DNA of 64,000 nucleotides from Solirubrobacterales bacterium (GCA_021155855.1 JAJNAZ010000007.1:124001-188000), one strand, 5' to 3'. Positions 9,629-17,849 are shown, numbered from the stretch's first letter. Translations and numbers: made by a program. The notes: a model not told the origin generated them from the sequence alone.

Positions 9629-10585
9629 TCAACCGTCGAGCTGATCGAACCGGCACTCGGTCGGTGCCTTGTCTTCGCGCCAGCGCAGCACCTTGGTGCC
9701 GTGGCGGATACGGCCGGCGCTGACGTGGTCGAAGCTGACCTCGACGACGAGCTCCGGGCGCAGGCCGATCCACTCGAGATCGCGGTCGGCCGCCCAGCGA
9801 CTGGGCTCGGCCGAGCCGCGCTCACCGGTCTCATACGGCGCCAGCCGTGTGGCCAGCTCGCGCTTCTCCTTGGCCTTGAAACCGGAGGTGTGGCCAACGA
9901 CCCGCAGCTCGTCGTCGTCGTAGAGACCGAGGATCAGCGAGCCGACGGTGCCCTCCTCCTTGCCCGGTCGCCAGCCCACGACCACACAATCCGCGGTCCG
10001 AAGGCGCTTCACCTTCACCATTCCCTTGCGCTCGCCGGGGCGGTAAGCGGCATCGAGCCGCTTCGCGATCACGCCCTCGCCGCCGGTCAGCCAGGCCTCG
10101 GCGTCGGCCGGCACGCTCACGAGCGGCGTCACCTCGACCGAGCCGGGATCTTCGAATCCCTCGACCATGCGCTCGAGCGCGGCGCGGCGCCGCTCGAATG
10201 GCTCGTCGAGCAACTTCGTTCGCCCATCGGCGAGCAAATCGAAGGCCCGGAACAGCGCCGGGGTCTTTTCGGCCAGCATCCGCACCCGGGACTCCGCCGG
10301 GTGAAGCCGGTTCTGAAGCGCGTCGAACTCCTCGCGGCCATCGGCGTCGAGGATCACCAGCTCGCCGTCGATCACGTAGCCGCCGGCGGGGAAGTCGAGC
10401 TCGGGGAAGTAGCGGGCGAGCGGGCGGCCGGTTCGCGACTGGAGGAAGAGATCGTCGCCGTCGACGAAGGCAAGCGCGCGAAAACCGTCGTACTTGGGCT
10501 CGTACGCCCAGCCGTCATCGGTCGGTAGCTGCTTGCGCGAGAGCGCCAACTGGGGCTTCACCGGCGGCTTGATCGCGAGGGCCAC
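9629..10585 (-). CDS. ligC: ATP-dependent DNA ligase (LigC-type)
   Basis: Seals nicks in DNA using ATP. The 318 aa protein holds only the nucleotidyltransferase and OB domains. The adenylated lysine is in motif I, EPKYDGFRAL (Lys about 31). Other motifs: VIDGELVI (motif III region), EGVIAKRLDAAYRPGERKG (motif IV) and MVKVKRLRTADCVVVGW (motif V). The OB part follows (GSLILGLYDDDELRVVGHTSGF). It lacks the polymerase and nuclease domains of LigD. The stand-alone polymerase lies 0.6 kb away. The GTG at 10585 is 17 bp from the divergent start at 10603. No Ku gene is in the window. Confidence 0.9.
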   Translation of the reverse strand: MALAIKPPVKPQLALSRKQLPTDDGWAYEPKYDGFRALAFVDGDDLFLQSRTGRPLARYFPELDFPAGGYVIDGELVILDADGREEFDALQNRLHPAESRVRMLAEKTPALFRAFDLLADGRTKLLDEPFERRRAALERMVEGFEDPGSVEVTPLVSVPADAEAWLTGGEGVIAKRLDAAYRPGERKGMVKVKRLRTADCVVVGWRPGKEEGTVGSLILGLYDDDELRVVGHTSGFKAKEKRELATRLAPYETGERGSAEPSRWAADRDLEWIGLRPELVVEVSFDHVSAGRIRHGTKVLRWREDKAPTECRFDQLDG

Positions 10586-10590
10586 GCGGC

Positions 10591-10596
10591 TAGTCT
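10591..10596 (+). promoter_or_regulatory. -10-like TAGTCT before the lhgO start
   Basis: TAGTCT ends 6 nt before the GTG at 10603 with no Shine-Dalgarno, consistent with leaderless mRNA. The whole divergent gap to the ligase gene is 17 bp. Confidence 0.45.
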
Positions 10597-10602
10597 CGCA
10601 CC

Positions 10603-11826
10603 GTGCCAGCCGATCCGCCGCCCCGCGAGTGCGACGTTGCCGTAGTCGGCGCCGGGATCGTCGGCCTGGCCGTCGCCCGCGAGCTCGCCCGGCGCCATGA
10701 CGGAATCAGGATCGCGGTGCTCGAGCGGGAGCCTCGGATCGCCGCCCACCAGACCAGCCATTCGAGCGGCGTGATCCACGCAGGCATCTACTATCGGCCG
10801 GGCTCGCTGAAGGCGCGCCTTTGCGTCGCCGGCGCCCGCGAGTTGTATGCCTATTGCGACGAGCACGCGATCCCGGCCCGACGCAGTGGCAAGCTGATCG
10901 TCGCCACCGAGCCGAAGGAGCTCGAGCCGCTGGCCGAGCTCGAGCGGCGCGGGGCCGAGAACGGCGTGCCCGGGCTGCGGCGACTCGGGCCCGACGAGCT
11001 GCACGAGGTCGAGCCACACGTGACGGGCATCGCCGGGTTGCACTCGCCGCAGACGGGGACCGTCGACTTCGCCGGAGTCGCCGCCGCATACGCGGCCGAC
11101 CTCGCCGAGTCCGGCGGCACCGTGACCGGCGCCTGCCCGGTGGCGGCGATCTCGGAGGAAAGCGGCGGCGCCGCAATCCGCCATCGGCTCGGGACGACTC
11201 GGGCGCCGGCGGTCGTAATCTGTGCCGGCGCGTGGTCGGACCGGCTCGCGGTGGCCGCGGGCGCGCCGGCGGAGCCGCGCATCGTCCCCTTCCGGGGTGC
11301 CTACCTCCGTTTGCGTCCGCAACGCTCGCATTTGGTCCGCGCCAGCGTCTATCCGGTGCCCGATCCCGAGCTGCCGTTCCTCGGCGCCCACCTGACCCGC
11401 GGTCCCGACGGCAGCGTTCTGCTCGGCCCCTCGGCGCTGCTGGTCGGCGCCCGCGACGCCTACGCGCTCGGTCGCCTGCGCTCGGCCGACCTACGCGAGA
11501 CGCTCGGCTGGCCCGGGACGTGGAGGCTCATGAGGCGCCATTGGCGGGCCGCGCTGGTCGAGCTCTCGCACGCGGCGTCACGGCGCGCCTTCGTCGCCGA
11601 GGCCCAACGCTTCGTCCCCACGCTTCGCCCGGCGGACTTCGTCGCCGGTCCGTCGGGGATCCGCGCCCAGGCCGTCGCCCGCGACGGCTCACTGGTCGAC
11701 GACTTCGTCGTCTCGCGAACCGAGCGCGCGCTGTACGTCCGCAATGCGCCCTCTCCGGCGGCAACCTCATCGCTGCCGCTCGGGCGCTTGATCGCCGACC
11801 GGCTCCGGCCGCTGCTGGCGAGATAG
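10603..11826 (+). CDS. lhgO: L-2-hydroxyglutarate oxidase/dehydrogenase (LhgO-like)
   Basis: FAD enzyme oxidising L-2-hydroxyglutarate to 2-oxoglutarate, 407 aa. The N-terminal dinucleotide fold is VAVVGAGIVGLAVARELARR. The family marks QTSHSSGVIHAGIYYRPGSLKARLC and CDEHAIPARRSGKLIVAT follow, and the C-terminus has GPSGIRAQAVARDGSLVDDF and VRNAPSPAATSSLPLG. The HSSGVIHAGIYY block is characteristic of this group within the DAO family. The next gene, an acyl-CoA dehydrogenase, begins 26 bp downstream with its own -10-like box, so the two may serve a common degradative route. The GTG start follows TAGTCT by 6 nt. Confidence 0.88.
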   Translation: MPADPPPRECDVAVVGAGIVGLAVARELARRHDGIRIAVLEREPRIAAHQTSHSSGVIHAGIYYRPGSLKARLCVAGARELYAYCDEHAIPARRSGKLIVATEPKELEPLAELERRGAENGVPGLRRLGPDELHEVEPHVTGIAGLHSPQTGTVDFAGVAAAYAADLAESGGTVTGACPVAAISEESGGAAIRHRLGTTRAPAVVICAGAWSDRLAVAAGAPAEPRIVPFRGAYLRLRPQRSHLVRASVYPVPDPELPFLGAHLTRGPDGSVLLGPSALLVGARDAYALGRLRSADLRETLGWPGTWRLMRRHWRAALVELSHAASRRAFVAEAQRFVPTLRPADFVAGPSGIRAQAVARDGSLVDDFVVSRTERALYVRNAPSPAATSSLPLGRLIADRLRPLLAR

Positions 11827-11840
11827 TTATCGGTCCAGGA

Positions 11841-11846
11841 TACGCT
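11841..11846 (+). promoter_or_regulatory. -10-like TACGCT before the acyl-CoA dehydrogenase start
   Basis: TACGCT ends 6 nt before the GTG at 11853 and no Shine-Dalgarno is visible, again suggesting a leaderless transcript. Confidence 0.4.
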
Positions 11847-11852
11847 GGCCTT

Positions 11853-13610
11853 GTGGAGGCCGCCGCCAAGGTAGAGCTAGAGGGCAAGCCCGAGCGCGAG
11901 GTCTCCTCGTTCGCGAAGTCGCTGTTCCTCGGCGAGATCTGCGAGCAGCTGGTCTTCCCGTGGCCCGCGCCCGACCCCGCCGAGCAGCAACGGATCCGGG
12001 CACTGAACGCGGCCGCGCGCGAGATCGGCTCGCGCATGGACCCGCGCGAGGTCGAAGAGAAGCGCTGGGTCGGCGACAAGACGATCCGCGAGCTCGGCGA
12101 GGCGGGGCTCTGCGGCCTCTATGTCGACGAGCGCTACGGCGGTCAGGGCCTCTCCCAGACAGGCTACGCACGCGTGTTCGAGACCTTCGCCCAGATCGAC
12201 GCGACGCTCTCGATCGTGCTCGGCGTGCACCAGTCGATCGGCTTCAAGGGCATCCACATGTACGGCACCGAGGAGCAGAGGGAGCGCTTCCTCCCCGACC
12301 TCGCGAGCGGCCGCAAGCTGGCCGGCTTCGCGCTCACGGAGCCGGAGGCCGGCTCCGACGCCTATGAGATCAGGTCGCGCGCGGTGCTCCAGCCCGACGG
12401 CTCCTGGGTGCTCAACGGCGAGAAGCGCTACATCGGCAACGGCTCCAAGGGCGACGTGTTCACCGCCTTCGCCCGCTGCGAGGTCGACGGCAAGGATCGC
12501 CACATCGCGCTCATCCTCGAGCAGGGGATGAAGGGGTTCGAGGTCGGCGAGCGCTACGACACGATGGGCCTGCGCGGCAACGACCTGCGCCGGTTGTATT
12601 TCAAGGACGTCAAGGTGCCCGCCGAGAACGTGCTCGGTGAGCCCGGCGAGGGCTTTCGGATCGCGATGCAGGTGCTCAACAACGGCCGCATCGGGCTCGG
12701 CACCGGCTCGGTCGGGGCGACCAAGAGGCTGCTCGACCTGGCGATCGATCACGTCAAGGAGCGGCGCCAGTTCGGCCGTCCGCTGGCCGAATTCGAGCTG
12801 GTCGAGGAGAAGATCGCCTGGATGGTCTCCCACCTGTTCGGGCTCGAGTCGATGTGCTATCTGACCTGCGGCCTCGTCGACTCGGGGGTCGAGGACTACT
12901 CGCTGGAGTCGGCGATCTGCAAGGTCTCAGGGACCGAGTTCCTCTGGTATGCGGCCAACCGGGCCATGCAACTCAAGGGCGGCGCCGGCTACATGCGCGA
13001 CGAGCCCTACGAGAAGATCCTCCGCGACATCCGCATCTTCCCGATCTTCGAGGGCGCCAACGACGTCATGCGGGCGTTCATCGCGCTCTCGGGGATGAAG
13101 CCCCTGGGCGAGAAGCTGAGCGAGGTCGGTGAGCTCCATCTCGGCGACCCGATCGGGACGATCGGCGTCCTCTTCGACTACGTCTCGGACCGGATCGCCC
13201 GCCAGGTCTCGCCGGAGAAGATCTCGCTCGTCCACCCGGCGCTGTCCGAGCATGCCGACGCGGTCTCCGGCCAAGTCTCGGCGCTGCGCGGGGCAACCGA
13301 GAAGCTGCTGCGCGCCCACGGCCACGAGATCGTCGAGCGCCAAGTCCAGCAGCGGCGCCTCTCCGACATCGTCTCCGACATCTACGCGCAGATCGCGGTG
13401 CTCTCGCGCGTCAGCAGCATCTTCGAGGACCAGGGAGTCGAGCCCTCGGGCCAGGAGCGCTACATCGCCGACACCTTCTGCAGCCGCGCCGCCTCCCGGG
13501 TTCGCTCGAGCCTGAGCAGCATCGAGTCCAACGACGACGAGCGGATGTCGGCGATCGCCAAGCTCGCATACAAGCGCGGCGAGTACGGCTACGCGCTGTT
13601 CGAGGACTGA
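11853..13610 (+). CDS. Acyl-CoA dehydrogenase, long form
   Basis: FAD-dependent alpha,beta-dehydrogenation of acyl-CoA, the first step of beta-oxidation. At 585 aa it is much longer than the ~380 aa short/medium-chain enzymes and has an extra C-terminal helical domain, as in the very-long-chain (ACADVL/ACAD9) type. Visible parts: GLCGLYVDERYGGQGL, KLAGFALTEPEAGSDA (FAD and substrate contact), WVLNGEKRYIGNG, KERRQFGRPLAEFELVEEK, and QLKGGAGYMRDEPYEKILRD before FEGANDVMRAFIALSG. In VLCAD-type enzymes the catalytic Glu sits in the FEGAND-type block, consistent here. The first ~30 residues are poorly conserved, so a later start is possible; GTG 11853 is chosen for its upstream TACGCT. Confidence 0.9.
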   Translation: MEAAAKVELEGKPEREVSSFAKSLFLGEICEQLVFPWPAPDPAEQQRIRALNAAAREIGSRMDPREVEEKRWVGDKTIRELGEAGLCGLYVDERYGGQGLSQTGYARVFETFAQIDATLSIVLGVHQSIGFKGIHMYGTEEQRERFLPDLASGRKLAGFALTEPEAGSDAYEIRSRAVLQPDGSWVLNGEKRYIGNGSKGDVFTAFARCEVDGKDRHIALILEQGMKGFEVGERYDTMGLRGNDLRRLYFKDVKVPAENVLGEPGEGFRIAMQVLNNGRIGLGTGSVGATKRLLDLAIDHVKERRQFGRPLAEFELVEEKIAWMVSHLFGLESMCYLTCGLVDSGVEDYSLESAICKVSGTEFLWYAANRAMQLKGGAGYMRDEPYEKILRDIRIFPIFEGANDVMRAFIALSGMKPLGEKLSEVGELHLGDPIGTIGVLFDYVSDRIARQVSPEKISLVHPALSEHADAVSGQVSALRGATEKLLRAHGHEIVERQVQQRRLSDIVSDIYAQIAVLSRVSSIFEDQGVEPSGQERYIADTFCSRAASRVRSSLSSIESNDDERMSAIAKLAYKRGEYGYALFED

Positions 13611-13663
13611 CGGGCGCCTGCGAGGGGGCGCATCTCGCGTCCTCGGCCGCTGTCTCGCTCACT

Positions 13664-14257
13664 TCACCGTGGCGGCGACCGGCCCCAGCGCTCTCTCATC
13701 GCCCGCCACGCTCGCCTGATCCGGGTCCAGACGAGGATCACGAGCGCGCTCCCGACGACCAGCAGCAGGATCGCGATCGCCGCGGCGAGCTCGGGCTGCT
13801 CGAGCGAGAACGCGGTCACGGCGGCGACGAGGCCGTCCTCGGTGAGGCTGGCGAAGATGTTGGAGACCGGCTCCGGGGAGGCGTTGATGCCGAGCCGCAG
13901 GCTCGCCTTGACCGCGTGACTGGCCAGGGCGACCGACCCCGAGGTAACCCCGGCGAGCGCCTCGTCGAGGCTGTCGAGCCCTTGCTGGCCGGCGAACTCG
14001 ACCCCCAGCACGCTGCCGATCGCGGGCCGGATCACCGTGTGGATGACATCCCAGGTGTTGTCCAGATAGGGGATCTTGTCGGCGACGAACTCGATCACCG
14101 ACATCGCCACGGAGACGATCAAGACGGCGTCGGAGGTGAGCGGCTCCGGCACCTCGACCGCGCCCGCCCGCCCGAGCGCCGACAACATCGCCACGGTCAG
14201 GTACGCGTTCACCCCCGATGCCCAGCCGGCGCTGAGCAGATGCGCGGTCAGGTCCAT
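13664..14257 (-). CDS. DUF4126 family membrane protein
   Basis: 197 aa with about five hydrophobic segments. The N-terminus LLSAGWASGVNAYLTVAMLSALGRAG and the central IEFVADKIPYLDNTWDVIHTVIRPAIGSVLG match the DUF4126 pattern. Function is unknown. The last helix is followed by a basic tail (RIRRAWRAMRERWGRSPPR). It is the last gene of a three-gene minus-strand run with thiolase and a DUF167 protein; only 3 bp separate the DUF167 stop from its ATG, so co-transcription is very likely. Confidence 0.75.
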   Translation of the reverse strand: MDLTAHLLSAGWASGVNAYLTVAMLSALGRAGAVEVPEPLTSDAVLIVSVAMSVIEFVADKIPYLDNTWDVIHTVIRPAIGSVLGVEFAGQQGLDSLDEALAGVTSGSVALASHAVKASLRLGINASPEPVSNIFASLTEDGLVAAVTAFSLEQPELAAAIAILLLVVGSALVILVWTRIRRAWRAMRERWGRSPPR

Positions 14258-14260
14258 GCC

Positions 14261-14539
14261 TCAGCCGAGCAACCGCCGGCGCAACACGGACTCGGGCAGG
14301 CCCTCAACCCGGATCCTCTTCTCTCGCGAACGCACGCCGCGGACCAGGCTCACCTTGCCGCGGGCGACCCGCGCCCGCTTCGCGATCAGCTTGCAGAGCG
14401 CCGCGTTGGCGCGACCCTCGACCGGGGGCGCCGTGACCCGAACCAGCAGCCGTCCGGCGCGCTCGCCGACGATCTCGTCGCGCGGCGCCTGCGGCTGAAG
14501 CCGGAGGCTGAGCTCGGCGGACTCGATCGCGAGGTCAGT
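14261..14539 (-). CDS. DUF167 (YggU-like) protein without a standard start codon
   Basis: Reading the minus strand back from the TGA at 14261-14263 gives a ~90-residue frame with clear DUF167 features: RLQPQAPRDEIVGERAGR, then LLVRVTAPPVEGRANAALC, then KLIAKRARVARGKVSLVRG. Family members are ~75-100 aa proteins of unknown function. The frame opens only at 14539, overlapping the thiolase stop, and has no ATG, GTG or TTG before the conserved core. The first near-cognate codon is ATC at 14527. Either a non-standard start is used by re-initiation after the thiolase stop, or a base is wrong here. The protein identity is good, the 5' end is not. Confidence 0.65.
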   Translation of the reverse strand, partial: TDLAIESAELSLRLQPQAPRDEIVGERAGRLLVRVTAPPVEGRANAALCKLIAKRARVARGKVSLVRGVRSREKRIRVEGLPESVLRRRLLG

Positions 14540-15695
14540 TCAGCCGCTCGACGATCATCGCCTCGCCCTGGCCGCCGGCGACGCACATCGTCTCCAGGCC
14601 GACCGCGTGGTCGTCGGTCTCCATCACGTTCAGCAGCGTGGTCATGATCCGGGCGCCGGTCATTCCGAACGGGTGTCCGAGAGCGATCGCGCCGCCGTGT
14701 GTGTTCAGCTTCTCGAGCGGGATCTCGCACTGGTCCATGATCGGGATCACCTGGGCGGCGAAGGCCTCGTTGAGCTCGACCGCGTCGATGTCGGAGATCG
14801 ACATCCCGGTCCGCTCGAGCACCTTCTTGATCGCGCCGATCGGCGCCACGCCCATGTACTCGGGCTCGTTACCCCAGGTCGCGGCGTTGACGATCCGCGC
14901 CTTCGGCTCGAGGCCGAGCTCCTTCGCCCTGCCGTCGGACATCACCAGTACCGCGGCGGCGCCGTCGTTGAGCGGGCACGAGTTGCCGGCGGTGACGCCG
15001 CCACCGCCGAACGCCTCCTCGAGCTGCGACAGCTTCTCCAGGGTCGAGCTCGGCCGCGGGCCGTCGTCCTTGGCGACCTCGTTGCCCTCGTGATCGGGAA
15101 CGGGGACGATCTCGCGGTCGAAGAAGCCGTCCTCCTGCGAGGCGACGGCGAGCTCCTGTGAGCGTTGCGCGTACTTGTCCATGTCAGCGCGGCTGACCTC
15201 GTACTTCTTCGCCACGTTAACCGCCGTCAGCCCCATCTCGATATAGGCGTTCGGCCGGCCGTCACCACCCTGGAGCTTCGGGTTCTGATCGGCGGCGCCG
15301 GCGGGCTCGGTGCGCTCGTTATAGCGGCTCACCCACTCGACTCCCGCGGCGACATAGGTATCGCCCTCACCCGCCTTGACCGCGTTCGCGGCGTGGCGAA
15401 TCGCGTCCAGGCTGGAGGCGCAGTAGCGCGAGAAGGTCACCCCGGTGACGGTCTGCGGCAGCGACTCGGAAAGCAGCGTGATGATCCGCGCGATGTTGAA
15501 CGCCTGCAGCCCCTGGGGCATGCCGCAGCCGCAGAAGACGTCCTCGACCGCCCGCGGCGAAACGTCGGGGTTGCGCTCGAGCAGCCGGTCGACCACATAG
15601 GCGGCGGTCTCGTCCGGGCGAAGCTGGGCCAGGGACCCCTTGAACGCTCGTCCGATCGGGCTGCGGGCGGCGTCGACGATCACGGCTTCGGGCAT
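14535..15695 (-). CDS. fadA: Acetyl-CoA C-acyltransferase (thiolase)
   Basis: Thiolytic cleavage of 3-ketoacyl-CoA in beta-oxidation, or acetoacetyl-CoA formation in reverse. The 386 aa length is standard. The nucleophilic Cys is in TFSRYCASSLDAI (about Cys 90). The downstream catalytic His is in GGAIALGHPFGMTGAR and the second Cys in ETMCVAGGQGEAM. AAGGAG lies ~10 nt before the ATG, so it has a true leader, and TAGCAT at 15732-15737 is a likely -10. It is the first gene of the thiolase-DUF167-DUF4126 operon. The acyl-CoA dehydrogenase and crotonase within 8 kb give the other beta-oxidation steps, but in separate operons. Confidence 0.94.
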   Translation of the reverse strand: MPEAVIVDAARSPIGRAFKGSLAQLRPDETAAYVVDRLLERNPDVSPRAVEDVFCGCGMPQGLQAFNIARIITLLSESLPQTVTGVTFSRYCASSLDAIRHAANAVKAGEGDTYVAAGVEWVSRYNERTEPAGAADQNPKLQGGDGRPNAYIEMGLTAVNVAKKYEVSRADMDKYAQRSQELAVASQEDGFFDREIVPVPDHEGNEVAKDDGPRPSSTLEKLSQLEEAFGGGGVTAGNSCPLNDGAAAVLVMSDGRAKELGLEPKARIVNAATWGNEPEYMGVAPIGAIKKVLERTGMSISDIDAVELNEAFAAQVIPIMDQCEIPLEKLNTHGGAIALGHPFGMTGARIMTTLLNVMETDDHAVGLETMCVAGGQGEAMIVERLN

Positions 15696-15731
15696 CTTCG
15701 GTGCAGCTCCTTCGGTTCGGTTGGGGCGCAG

Positions 15732-15741
15732 ATGCTATTGA
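15732..15741. promoter_or_regulatory. Overlapping divergent -10-like elements between thiolase and rhodanese genes
   Basis: On the minus strand TAGCAT (15737-15732) precedes the thiolase leader. On the plus strand TATTGA (15736-15741) ends 7 nt before the rhodanese ATG. The two share the TA at 15736-15737. The plus-strand hexamer lacks the conserved final T, so that half is weaker. Confidence 0.35.
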
Positions 15742-15748
15742 TGTTGCG

Positions 15749-16108
15749 ATGGCCGATGAGGCAGCGATCGAGACCGCGCTGGGACCCGAGCAGGCCGCCA
15801 AGCTGATCGAGGCGGGCGCCGAGCTGATCGACGTGCGCCGGCCCTACGAGTACGAGGGGGGCAGGCTGGCCGGATCGCGCAACGTCGAGATGAACGAGCT
15901 CACCGCCGCTGCGGAAACGATCTTCCGAGATCGCCCGGTGATCCTCTACTGCCGCAGCGGCAGCCGCTCGCAGATGGCCGCCCAGGCCTTTCGCGAGTCC
16001 GGATACGACGCCCACAGCCTAGCCGGCGGGATCGAGGCGTGGGACGCCGCCGGGCGCCCGCTCGAGCCTGAGCACGGCGAGGTCAGAAAGCCCCTGCCCG
16101 CGTCGTAG
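15749..16108 (+). CDS. Rhodanese-like domain protein
   Basis: Single rhodanese domain of 119 aa, likely a sulfurtransferase or persulfide carrier. The conserved ELIDVRRPYEYEGGRLAGSRNV opens the domain and the active-site loop is CRSGSRS with Cys 68, followed by AGGIEAWDAAGRPL at the end. The six-residue loop after the Cys suits sulfur rather than phosphate or arsenate chemistry. ATG 15749 is chosen because it follows the overlapping -10-like element by 7 nt; an in-frame ATG upstream at 15701 would sit inside the divergent promoter region. Its stop TAG is embedded in the TAGGAT before the next gene. Confidence 0.88.
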   Translation: MADEAAIETALGPEQAAKLIEAGAELIDVRRPYEYEGGRLAGSRNVEMNELTAAAETIFRDRPVILYCRSGSRSQMAAQAFRESGYDAHSLAGGIEAWDAAGRPLEPEHGEVRKPLPAS

Positions 16109-16111
16109 GAT
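16106..16111 (+). promoter_or_regulatory. -10-like TAGGAT before the coiled-coil membrane protein
   Basis: TAGGAT includes the rhodanese stop codon and ends 8 nt before the GTG at 16120; no Shine-Dalgarno is present. Confidence 0.4.
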
Positions 16112-16119
16112 CCCGGCTC

Positions 16120-16635
16120 GTGGAAGGCGAAGGAAAGCCCACCCCGCCCCCGGGACAGCAGCCGAAGCCGCCTCCTGGCCAGGGGCCCCGGACCGGCGCC
16201 CAGGCCGCGGCGGGCGAGCCGCCCGGGCAGCGGATTGAAAGCATGCGCGCATGGATCGCGCAGGTCGACCGGAAGCTCGGCGTGCGCACCTACGCCCTCG
16301 GCGCCGCGCTGGTACTGGCGCTCGCCGCCGGGATCGTCGGCGTCGTGCTCGCGCTCAGCGCAAAGGACGAGAGCGCGACCAAGGACGAGGTCCGCTCCCT
16401 GCGCGACCAGGTCGAGGCCGTCCAGCAGGAGGCCTCGGAGGCCGCCGAGGAGGACGTCGCGACGATCACCGACCAGCTCGACGCGCTCGAGGGCCGCGTG
16501 AACACGATCGCCAACGGTCAGCGCACCACCGAGAGCGAGCTCTCGGTGGTCCAGGACGACATCGAGGACCTTCGCGACCAGATCTCGGGACTGGAGAGCC
16601 CGGGCGGGGGCGGCGGCCCGACCGGCGGCCCCTAG
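16120..16635 (+). CDS. Proline-rich, single-pass membrane protein with coiled coil (unknown)
   Basis: 171 aa with no recognised family. Residues 1-40 are rich in Pro, Gly and Gln, which suggests a disordered cytosolic tail. One transmembrane helix (~56-80, YALGAALVLALAAGIVGVVL) is followed by ~75 residues of heptad-like acidic/basic sequence (DEVRSLRDQVEAVQQEASEA ...) and a Gly-Pro tail. The topology suggests an oligomeric envelope protein with an extracytoplasmic coiled coil. It converges with the ion channel gene, leaving 17 bp. The function is not known. Confidence 0.65.
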   Translation: MEGEGKPTPPPGQQPKPPPGQGPRTGAQAAAGEPPGQRIESMRAWIAQVDRKLGVRTYALGAALVLALAAGIVGVVLALSAKDESATKDEVRSLRDQVEAVQQEASEAAEEDVATITDQLDALEGRVNTIANGQRTTESELSVVQDDIEDLRDQISGLESPGGGGGPTGGP

Positions 16636-16652
16636 GCACCGATCAGGGCGAT

Positions 16653-17546
16653 CTACGCCCGCATCCGGCCGCCCTTCGTCGGCCGTTTGACCGAGCGCGC
16701 GGGGCCGGGGAGGTCGCCGGCTCCCTCGGCGAGCTGGGCCTCGAGTCGGTCGAGCGAGCGGCGCGCCTCTTCCAAGCGCTTCGCGACCGTGGCCTCGTTG
16801 CTCGCGGCGGCCTCCTCGTCGCGACGCTTGCGCTCCTCCGCGCGCTCGACGTCGTGGACCTCCTCCATCGAGTTGATGATGATCGCGATCAGGATGTTGA
16901 TCACCAGGAACGAGGCGATCAGCACGTAGGAGACGAAGAAGATCCAGGAGGCGGGATAGATCTCCTGACCGCGCTCCAGGTACCGCGGCCAGTTCTCGAG
17001 CGTGAGGATCTGGAAAAGGCTCAGCAGTGACTGGCCGATGTTGCCCCACTGCTCGGGATCCTCCTCGTGAAAGAGGATCCAGCCGACCATCCCGTAGATG
17101 TACATGAGCAGGGCGGTGAGCAAGACCAGGCTGGTGATCGGCGGCAGCGAGCGGGCCAACGCCCGGACCAGGATCCGCAGGTCCGGCATCACGCTGACCA
17201 GCCGCACCACCCGCAGCAGGCGCGCCAGTCGCAGCAGGGTGACGTTCTCGCGCAGTCCCGGCGCGAAGGCGAGCGCGATGACGACGAAGTCGAAGACGTT
17301 CCAGCCCTCCTTGAAGAAGTCCTGGGGGCGGCGTCCATAGGCGGTGATCCGGATCGCGAGCTCGACCACGAAGATGCCGAGGAAGATCTCGTCGAGGACC
17401 GTCAGCGCCGACTCGACCCCGGCGCCGAAGTCGTAGGTGCCGAGCCCGAGCGTGATCGCGTTGAGCACGATCACCCCGAAGATGAAGCCCTGGAATCTGG
17501 GCGAGTCGGCGATTCGGCGGCACGTCCGGACCATCAGGAGCAGCAT
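16653..17546 (-). CDS. Voltage-gated ion channel, single-domain (BacNav-like)
   Basis: 297 aa with the S1-S6 plan of one voltage-gated domain, which forms homotetramers. S4 is basic (LLRLARLLRVVRLVSVMPDLRILVRAL). The pore loop is LFQILTLENWPRY with Glu 184, matching the TLESW/TLEDW filter position of bacterial sodium channels, so a Na+ or Ca2+ pore is likelier than K+ (no TVGYG). S6 is SYVLIASFLVINILIAIIINSM. A ~70-residue charged C-terminal helix follows (EERKRRDEEAAASNEATVAKRLEEAR), like the tetramerising coiled coil of BacNav proteins. GGAAGG abuts the first ATG; a second ATG four codons in, at 17534, has better spacing and may be the true start. Confidence 0.82.
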   Translation of the reverse strand: MLLLMVRTCRRIADSPRFQGFIFGVIVLNAITLGLGTYDFGAGVESALTVLDEIFLGIFVVELAIRITAYGRRPQDFFKEGWNVFDFVVIALAFAPGLRENVTLLRLARLLRVVRLVSVMPDLRILVRALARSLPPITSLVLLTALLMYIYGMVGWILFHEEDPEQWGNIGQSLLSLFQILTLENWPRYLERGQEIYPASWIFFVSYVLIASFLVINILIAIIINSMEEVHDVERAEERKRRDEEAAASNEATVAKRLEEARRSLDRLEAQLAEGAGDLPGPARSVKRPTKGGRMRA

Positions 17547-17659
17547 CCTTCCATCCGCGCGCTCCGGGCGAGCTTGTATCGAACGCTACGACCCTGCCGT
17601 GCGTGCGTCCGACGACTCCTCTACGGTCGCGCGAACGTCGCCCTGAAAGGAGAGGCTCG

Positions 17660-17809
17660 ATGCCCGAGGGTTACTGTGTGAAGGAGCGGAAGAAGGTCGA
17701 GATCAAGGATCCCCAGCAGGTCACGATGAAGAACGGCCGGCCGGCGATCCAGGGTGTCTGCCCGGACTGCGGCACCAAGATCTTCAAGATCGGGAAGCTC
17801 GAGGGCTAG
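17660..17809 (+). CDS. DUF5679-like small cysteine protein
   Basis: 49 aa, starting MPEGYCVKERKKVEI and containing VCPDCGTKIFKIGK. A good AGGAG precedes the ATG. The CPDCG knuckle plus the Cys in GYCVK suggest a small zinc-ribbon-like fold, although only three Cys are present, so a fourth ligand would have to be something else. The pattern (YCVK ... K.GRPA..G.CP.CGTK.F.IG) fits the DUF5679 family. Function unknown. A 9-bp hairpin follows the gene. Confidence 0.72.
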   Translation: MPEGYCVKERKKVEIKDPQQVTMKNGRPAIQGVCPDCGTKIFKIGKLEG

Positions 17810-17849
17810 ACCGCGCAGCCCGGTCGCGGTCGGGACGCGACCAGCTCGG

